64,000 nucleotides of DNA, from contig OU015569.1 in NCBI GenBank assembly GCA_907165135.1, positions 6,696,001 through 6,760,000 on the forward strand. The letters are read 5' to 3'. This stretch comes from Oikopleura dioica. Lineage: Eukaryota > Chordata > Appendicularia > Copelata > Oikopleuridae. Both the position numbers and the translations under genes were made by a program. Below are positions 58,170 to 64,000 of the stretch, piece after piece. Below the pieces are notes generated by a model that saw nothing but the letters and a program-made list of their open reading frames with translations, ran no database searches and was not told the DNA's origin. The number at the start of each line of letters is the position of its first letter. The first letter of the stretch is position 1.

Positions 58170-58645
58170 TCATGGGGCCTCTGCTTTCACGGGTCTGGGT
58201 AGACTGTGCGTCGAGTTGCTGTGAATTTCCTTCAAGTTTTGCAACTCTACAATAAGAGATCGATTTTGCTCTTAAAAATTCTGATCAGCAGTTTTTTGGC
58301 AGAAAAAGTACCTTCTAAAACTTGCACTCGATTTTCCAAGCATTTAACATACTCCTTCTTCTTTCGCCGACATTCTCTAGCTGCTTCGCGATTTTTCAAT
58401 AACCTATTTTCTCGCCTTCTCGCTGCTTCTTCTGCAATTTCCGACGGTCCGGTATGACTTGAAATGAAATTGTGACCCATTCCAGTGTTCATGTAACTTA
58501 GTCCATTAGGATTTGCTACTGGAAAATTGAAGTCTAAAATCGAGTTTATATCTCGGAACTGGCTGGAAATACCTTGTGGATTGTTCATTTGTTGTCTGTT
58601 TGCATCAAACCAGAACTCGCAGGTTGGAACAGTCCTCTGGCTCAT
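58170..58645 (-). CDS. CREB-like: CREB/ATF1/CREM-type bZIP transcription factor
   Basis: Exons 58645-58312 and 58270-58170 with a 41 bp GT-AG intron; 435 bp in frame, 144 aa. The basic region RLLKNREAARECRRKKKEYV and CLENRV are nearly identical to vertebrate CREB. The zipper (VLEEQNRSLIVELQNLKEI) continues across the intron, splitting at the same VLE-x-QN position as the CREB family. It binds CRE (TGACGTCA-type) sites as a dimer in the nucleus. The N-terminal part is short (~75 aa, Asn/Gly/Ser-rich) and no KID phosphorylation motif (RRPSY) is visible, so either an upstream exon is missing or this is a short repressor-like form (cf. ICER). The PDE3 at 15.9 kb acts on the same cAMP pathway. Confidence 0.92.
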
Positions 58646-59715
58646 TTGTGAGAAAGGCGTAATCTTTAAAGGTAAGTATGATTATTAAGTGTAAGATGAC
58701 TGACGCCACCAGTAGTCGCTACTCTGGTGCACTACATTCCTTTATTATCGAAAATCAAACCTCTAAAATTAGCGCAAACGAAACGATATTTATATCAAGA
58801 GCTTCTTGAATTTCGCCAATTATACAGTGCGTGTCACTTACATCAAACGCCGACACTGATCCTTCGTCAATACTTCCCATCTTCAAGTCACAGCTCGTCA
58901 GTAATCGCACTTTCGTTTAGTAAAAAAACTTGTATTTCGAGTCACGAATAATGAGATGTCATATTTATTGATATGTGGTGATGCGCCATCAGCTGGGAGT
59001 CGAAAACGCGCCACCTACAGAATAGAATCGATACTGTTGCAAAGAAATTACACTAGTCAAAGTCACGTTAGACTAGAAGCAACTCTTTTTTAATGCGTTA
59101 CACTACAAGATACTACAAAGCACTTGTATGAAGCTGATTCATTGAATCATGTATCCTAGTTATTATAATTGACTGAAAGTTTCAAGCTACTGGGTAGTAG
59201 CTCTGGGAGACGTTAAAAGGTTCGAGCTTCGATGTGCATAATTACTTCAGTAAGTAAAGTTCAAACTTTTTTTGCGATGGAGAATAATGATATTTTCTCC
59301 CAAATCAAATATCTTCAATTCCGCAAATTAACGGATTAATAATGTTGCATCACGCATCAGAAATCACGCTTTGATATTCGGCCGCTCTATATTTTGCATT
59401 TATTATTCAGTCAAAGCTGATTATTGAAATTATCAACGAACAAAGACTTCGAACTTTCAGATCTAAGATGAGCAATAATTAATAATCAATTCGACATATG
59501 GGTGCTAATTATATCCGGTTCTGATCTTAGCCCTATTTTATAATAAAATGCAATTTGCATATTATTTTAGACGACTGACTAATACTGACTCAAAAATGCC
59601 CTGCAAAACAAGAAACGACAAACATAATCTAATCAATCACTTCTTGTTCGTATTGTGTGAGGCAGTGAAAGAAGTGAAAGATATGATTTAGAGGAAAGAA
59701 GATTTGCGTCGGGAA
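58646..59715. other. Intergenic 1.1 kb, no gene seen
   Basis: CREB upstream region and cyclin B 3' flank. AT-rich with no supported ORF. No CRE-like palindrome stood out. Confidence 0.45.
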
Positions 59716-61020
59716 TCATCGACGACCTTCGGCAAATTTCTTTCCTTTCTTCGCGAGCTCCAGAAGAACGTCCTCTTTCTCGCTTAGGATTGGCAGCTTG
59801 GAGATCGCGTAGTTCTGTAATATATACTTTACTGGCATTGAATGTTGATCTTTGAACTTACCGATGCGGAGGCATACTTCAGCTTGGTGGCAGTGTACTT
59901 CTTCGAGTGCGCACCGAAATGGACCATAAACAGGCATTTCGCCAGTAGACTGGTCACATTTTCGAGATCTGAAACGGAGTATCTCGAAGTGTGCTCAAGA
60001 ATCGGTAGCCACTCTCCCTCGGTGATGAGCGTGATAGACAGCCACAGAGCACCTGCAGCAACTAGAGATGGCTTCATGCTCGCCAAATCGTAGTCCATCA
60101 AAGCCAGCTCGCACAAGTACTTAATATTAGCGATATTTAAAGATGGAGAGTTACTGAAAATTACCTTTGACAGAGTGTACTCTCGAGGATCGATCGTCTC
60201 CTCTGCGACTCTGGAAAATCGTCGTACGAACTCAAGCGAGTAAGCGACGGATAGATCGCAATCTAGACGACCAAGCACTTCCAGCTCCATGTCTTTTATC
60301 TCGTCTTAATTTGTTTATATTAAATTTGTTCGATAGCTTTGTTTTACCAGTGGTGTAAGCCCGGTCACAGACGTAGACAAAGTCGCTGAGAGATGGCGAG
60401 TAGATCTCCTCATTTTTCGATGCAAGCATCATGCATGCAATGCCAATCAGCTGCATTTGCGACTTTTCAACAGTTTCGGTGCGCTGAAGATAACGATCCA
60501 TGTACGCGACGGTTAGGAAGATTGTGTCGTTGAGAAGACGGAATCGTCTTCCAACCTGCACCATCCAGTCGGTAAGGATCTGACGCATCTTCGGCGAGGC
60601 GCTTTGACCGTGGTGAGCCAGAAAATTAGGTCGCACTTCCTTCGAGTGCTCGAGGAAGCGCAAATACCCATAGACCTGCTCGACGTGGTCCTTGCACCAC
60701 CGCTCGTCCGACTAAAGAAAGCGTCACTTTATGCATTAACAGTTTATTTGAATACCTCATCCATGACTTCAATTTTCTTGAGCTGGGCTGACAAAGCCTG
60801 CGCTCCGCTGTCGATTGCTTCCCAGGCCATCTCCTCGACATTCTCCTTAGGAGTTATCTCAGTAGGTTGAATGGCCTTCACCGGGCCAGTTTCCTGGACG
60901 TTCACATCTCGGTTAAGAGCTAAAATAGCAATAACACTCCGTTCACTTTTTGAAATCAGGAAAATCTGTCAATTTAAACATCTCTTTATTACCTTGAAGC
61001 TGTTCCCGGTCAGTATTCAT
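59716..61020 (-). CDS. CCNB-like: Cyclin B
   Basis: Exons 61020-60993, 60919-60756, 60711-60348, 60292-60165, 60119-59862 and 59814-59716; all GT-AG, 1041 bp in frame, 346 aa. Cyclin box: KEVRPNFLAHH, MRQILTDWMVQVGRRFRLLN, MDRYLQRTETVEKSQMQLIG, ASKNEEIYSPSLSDFVYVCD, MELEVLGRLDCDLSVAYSLE, SKYLCELALMDYDLASMKPS, GEWLPILEHTS and the C-terminal KLKYASASNYAISKLP, matching B-type cyclins. It activates CDK1 at the G2/M transition. The N-terminal region is short (~90 aa); the only D-box-like motif is REQLQAL at residues 5-11, split by the first intron. O. dioica is known to have several cyclin B and CDK1 paralogues tied to its oogenesis, so this may be one of a set. Confidence 0.94.
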
Positions 61021-61344
61021 CTCGACGATTAAAAGCAAAGGACAATTGGATCTCACGAATTCAAAAAATTTTCTCGCAAGTGCAAAGTTTGGCCTTCGCA
61101 GATGGGTTTTATACGGTTCCTGTCCGACACCGTCAAATCAGAGCACCACGAACGAGCCACCTTGAGAAAAAAAACCGTTGTCGATTGCCCTGAAAGACAC
61201 AGAGCGCGCGCTTTCTGGGCGTTTGTTGTTGAAAGAGTGAAACTTGCATAACCCAAGTCTGTTTTTTCGGATTATCAGATCAAAAAAAAATCGCAGAAAA
61301 ATATCCATAACGGCACGCAAATGCATGTTTTATGCTGTAACATA

Positions 61345-61764
61345 GGACGATAAAAATATATTTCCTGAGAAATTACAAAATAGCGTGTTTTGACCCTTTT
61401 TGTTTCAAGCTTTTCGAGTACAATCAGTGCTCAACTATGCTTCATAATGTACCAAAAGAAAGCTCGTAGCCTATTCTAGGGGGATTTGAATAAAAAACTG
61501 AAGAAAATAAATTGTGTAACTAACAAATGAAGCTGGAAGTACCCTTTAATCACCGCCAAAGTAAAGTATCTAAGTGGTACCAAAATAATTTTTTGGGTCC
61601 ATTATTTCTCTTTTTGAATTAAAATCCCCCTAGAAGAGGCTTTAAGCTTTCTATTGGTATATTATGAAGCATAGTTGAGCACTGATTGTACTCGAAAAGC
61701 TTGAAACAAGAAGGGTCAAAACACGCTTTTTTGTAATTTCTCAGGAAATATATTTTTATCGTCC
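61345..61764. mobile_element. Inverted-repeat element (MITE-like)
   Basis: Arms of ~145 bp (61345-~61490 and ~61620-61764) are near reverse complements, starting GGACGATAAAAATATATTTC and including GAGCACTGATTGTACTCGAA in the second arm. The loop is ~130 bp. Flanks CATA and ATAG leave the target duplication unclear. No ORF. Arms differ at several positions and by small indels, so it is older than the 22.9 kb foldback. Confidence 0.75.
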
Positions 61765-62093
61765 ATAGTTTCCTCTTTGATCTCAGTGATAGAATAACGG
61801 CTAATAAACATGATCCTATTTGAAAAGTTTTAAGGGTTTTGCACTCCAAACCTATGGTCCATAGGCTATGGACCAAGAAGGTCAAAAACAGTCTCAGCAA
61901 TTATTTTAGCAAATTGCTGATTCTTCTTTTTGTAAGAATTCAATGAATCAGACTTCAGTACCAGAAAATGCGCGACTGACAGGAAAGACACTGTTTTCAA
62001 AATCGCCCGAAAAACGCGCACCCTGCCGAAAAGTCGAAATTCAATTATCAAATAATATGAGAAGATCGCCATACTATCAGCTGGAATTATTGC

Positions 62094-62279
62094 ATGAATG
62101 GAGGTGAGATGAAATCAAAGTCGAATATTGATGACTATGTTAAATCCAGAAATTTCGTCAACTCATTTTCTAGACTTCAGCAATATCGTCGCAGTATCGT
62201 TCAAACTAAACAAGACAACTCAAACTTAATTGAAGAGAAATTCGGCCAGAAGGTGGTAAGATTAGTTAACTTTAGTTAG
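62094..62279 (+). CDS. Small ORF, doubtful
   Basis: 61 codons, hydrophilic (QYRRSIVQTKQDNSNLIEEK). A donor-like GGTGAG near the start and an acceptor-like TTTTCTAG inside could instead make it intronic or 5' leader of the next gene. No domain. Confidence 0.25.
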   Translation: MNGGEMKSKSNIDDYVKSRNFVNSFSRLQQYRRSIVQTKQDNSNLIEEKFGQKVVRLVNFS

Positions 62280-62457
62280 AGAAACAAGTATTCGAGGTGG
62301 ATGTAGAAATAACCTAGTTGGATCCCAAACTAATGATATCCCACCGATAAATCGCGACGCTGGCGCTAGAGCGTGTTTTTTACCCTCGAGCATGTGTCGC
62401 TGGAAGTTTAGAAATTTCTTTGCATCAATATTTTAAGAAATCAGAAGAGTTCAAACG

Positions 62458-62938
62458 ATGGAAACAATCTCACGGCCTTCAAGAAGAAATCGGAAACCTC
62501 CAACAAGATTCATCGATGAGACCTTCGACTACTCAATGGCCAGGAGGAATCTGAAAGTGTCACAGCAATCAGAGAAGCGACGGCGGATTCAAAAGGCGGC
62601 AAAAAAGAGAGAAGAGTTTGAAAGAAAACAGCATCTTCTTCGTGTAGAGAATGAAAGAAGAATCAGGGAGTTTTACAAGGGAGCAACAAGACGAAAACTG
62701 GAACCCCATTCTCCTGCAGGAATGCTTGGTGATGAATCAGGCGACGAGCAAGCCATCAGTCCAGCTGACGCACGATCGGAACGGTTGAAAAGAGTCCGCC
62801 GTAAGCTCCGATACAAAAGGTATTTTTGCTATTTTTCGGATGTTTATAATTCGTGATTTTAGTGAACTTGACATGAAAAGAAGACTCTTCAAGAGGATCG
62901 ACGAAATATGCATTCAACTTGAAAAGATAAGATTTTGA
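62458..62938 (+). CDS. Small basic, probably nuclear protein
   Basis: Two exons, 62458-62819 and 62863-62938 (43 bp GT-AG intron; 438 bp in frame, 145 aa). The N-terminus SRPSRRNRKPPTRFIDETFD is the RxxRxxPPxR type common in chromatin proteins. It is followed by a long Arg/Lys/Glu helix (SEKRRRIQKAAKKREEFERK), an acidic break (GDESGDEQ) and a second basic helix (RLKRVRRKLRYK, MKRRLFKRIDE). Probable nuclear localisation from the basic clusters. No catalytic domain. AATAAA near 62993. Family not recognised. Confidence 0.7.
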
Positions 62939-64000
62939 AAGGAAGAAACTTCAAAAATTACGGATATTTTTGTACACTGATTTTGTGGGACTTTAATAAA
63001 CTCAGAAAATAAAAAAAAACATATTGTTTAGTGTTGTATGATTTATTTGGGTTGGGCTATAATGTTAAAGCTATAATCTTAGGATTTATCCAAGGAAACA
63101 AACTTATAGATTAGTTCGACAAGGATAACTTAGTCGATAGGCTGTTTATAGAGGACGAATACAGTCGATTGTTATGACAGTTTAGCAGTGAGTACATAAC
63201 CATTTTGCTTTTATAATGGCGCAAAGATGTTGGAGTTTATGTCATAAACTTTATAAAGATTGTATGGGCTGCATTCAGGAGGTTTACTCGCCAAATTCTC
63301 AAGGATGAAGTGACATTCTTCCTCACATCGTCCTACTCTTCCACTTTGACTCCATCCTTGTTTCCACCATAATCAGAATGTTTTTTATTATCTGTAGTCT
63401 CTTCTTTGTTTTTTCGAGATGAGGAGCATGAGTTGTGCGAATAGCTCAGCGGGTTGCGGCTCACTTGCCCCCGAGTGTAAAAGCCAAAAAGGGCTCAATG
63501 AGCGGACAGCGACCATTCAAAATCCAACAAATTTTTAAAGATTATCCCTTGTTATAAGAGAGAACTTGACCGGATCTTTCTAAGCAGAGAAGACAGAACA
63601 GAATGCTCAGAGAAGCTTGGAGGACGCAAAGGTGCGCTACGCCTTACTGAAGTGTTTGTTATCATCTTTGTTATCAGTTATATTTTTACCATAATTTTGG
63701 CGCGTCCGCGATAAACGGCGAGAAGGTAACTCATAGAGTTACTTTAAAACTTCCACCAAGAATTCAGCATCGTTGACAATTAATCGATTGATAAACGTTA
63801 AACGTGCTAATGATCAGAGATATAATTTTTCCGATCTAACTGTTGCGAGAAGCACGTTTTTTACAAGAACTGAACAGAAGATCGAACTTTGAAAGTCGCG
63901 TCCTTTGTAACCCAATACAAATTATCTTCGACTTGTCTAAACAGAGCTCTTTCGTCGAACATAAATTCCGCTATTTGGTACATTCGTTTTCTCGGAGAAT
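62939..64000. other. Gene-free end of the window with a tRNA-like stretch
   Basis: No protein-coding exon was supported. The tRNA-like sequence at about 63436-63525 is listed separately. Confidence 0.4.
63436..63525 (+). repeat. tRNA-like sequence (possible tRNA pseudogene or SINE head)
   Basis: TAGCTCAGCGGG at 63442 matches the RNA polymerase III A-box consensus of tRNA D-arms. About 60-70 bp downstream, ATTCAAAATCC resembles a degenerate B box with one extra base. Between them CACT...AGTG could form an anticodon-like stem. The spacing is longer than a normal tRNA and the acceptor stem does not pair, so a functional tRNA is unlikely. Confidence 0.4.

Noticed and set aside
1-64000. CRISPR arrays, bacterial operons, rRNA genes, prophage
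   Set aside because: None seen; gene structure is clearly eukaryotic with spliceosomal introns and poly(A) signals.

Overview
The window is animal nuclear DNA, AT-rich, with genes on both strands broken by very small introns (mostly about 30-50 bp). It most likely comes from an appendicularian tunicate, probably Oikopleura dioica or a close relative. The reasons are the tiny introns, a minority of introns that only make sense with non-canonical ends (mainly GA-AG, some GG-AG and GC-AG), a metazoan gene set (semaphorin, CREB, cyclin B, PDE3, Cys-loop receptor), and a Gla-domain protein, a domain typical of chordates. Exon models were built by hand from reading frame and splice phase. Where the exon lengths sum to a multiple of three I say so.

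Layout. 0.3-2.1 kb: a GlyR/GluCl-like anion-channel subunit (-). 2.8-3.7 kb: a four-helix membrane protein (+). 4.4-4.8 kb: a foldback element. 5.6-6.8 kb: a class 3 lipase (+). 7.2-8.5 kb: a membrane protein with SRCR and TSP1 modules (+). 8.8-9.1 kb: a small secreted Gla-domain protein (-). 9.3-9.8 kb: an unidentified protein (-). 11.3-12.2 kb: a secreted PLA2-like protein without the usual His-Asp pair (-). 12.9-15.0 kb: an unidentified charged protein (+). 15.9-19.3 kb: a complete PDE3-like phosphodiesterase (+). 19.9-20.9 kb: a secreted Cys-containing protein (-). 21.9-24.5 kb: a multipass membrane protein whose short intron has been invaded by a foldback element (+). 24.8-25.5 kb: a second member of the secreted Cys family (-). 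25.7-26.4 kb: a probable small gene (-). 26.6-28.6 kb: a secreted SRCR/TSP1 protein (-). 30.5-31.7 kb: two nested transposons. 33.0-33.5 kb: a TSP1-like protein (-). 34.3-35.5 kb: an R-type (ricin-B-like) lectin (-). 35.5-45.6 kb: gene-poor, with telomere-like motifs. 45.6-47.0 kb: a beta-1,3-glycosyltransferase (+). 47-53.4 kb: gene-poor. 53.4-57.2 kb: a class-6-like transmembrane semaphorin (+). 57.7-58.1 kb: a piggyBac-type MITE. 58.2-58.6 kb: a CREB/ATF bZIP factor (-). 59.7-61.0 kb: a cyclin B (-). 61.3-61.8 kb: an inverted-repeat element. 62.5-62.9 kb: a basic nuclear-type protein (+).

The conserved genes at the two ends are ordinary signalling and cell-cycle genes. The 7-37 kb stretch is different: it is rich in rapidly evolving, disulfide-rich secreted or surface proteins (two SRCR+TSP1 paralogues, a third TSP1-like gene, Gla protein, PLA2-like protein, R-type lectin, and a new Cys-rich family with at least two members). 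No operon is obvious, since neighbouring same-strand genes are not tightly spaced. What these secreted proteins do is unknown. Immune recognition, mucus/house secretion and extracellular matrix are all possible.
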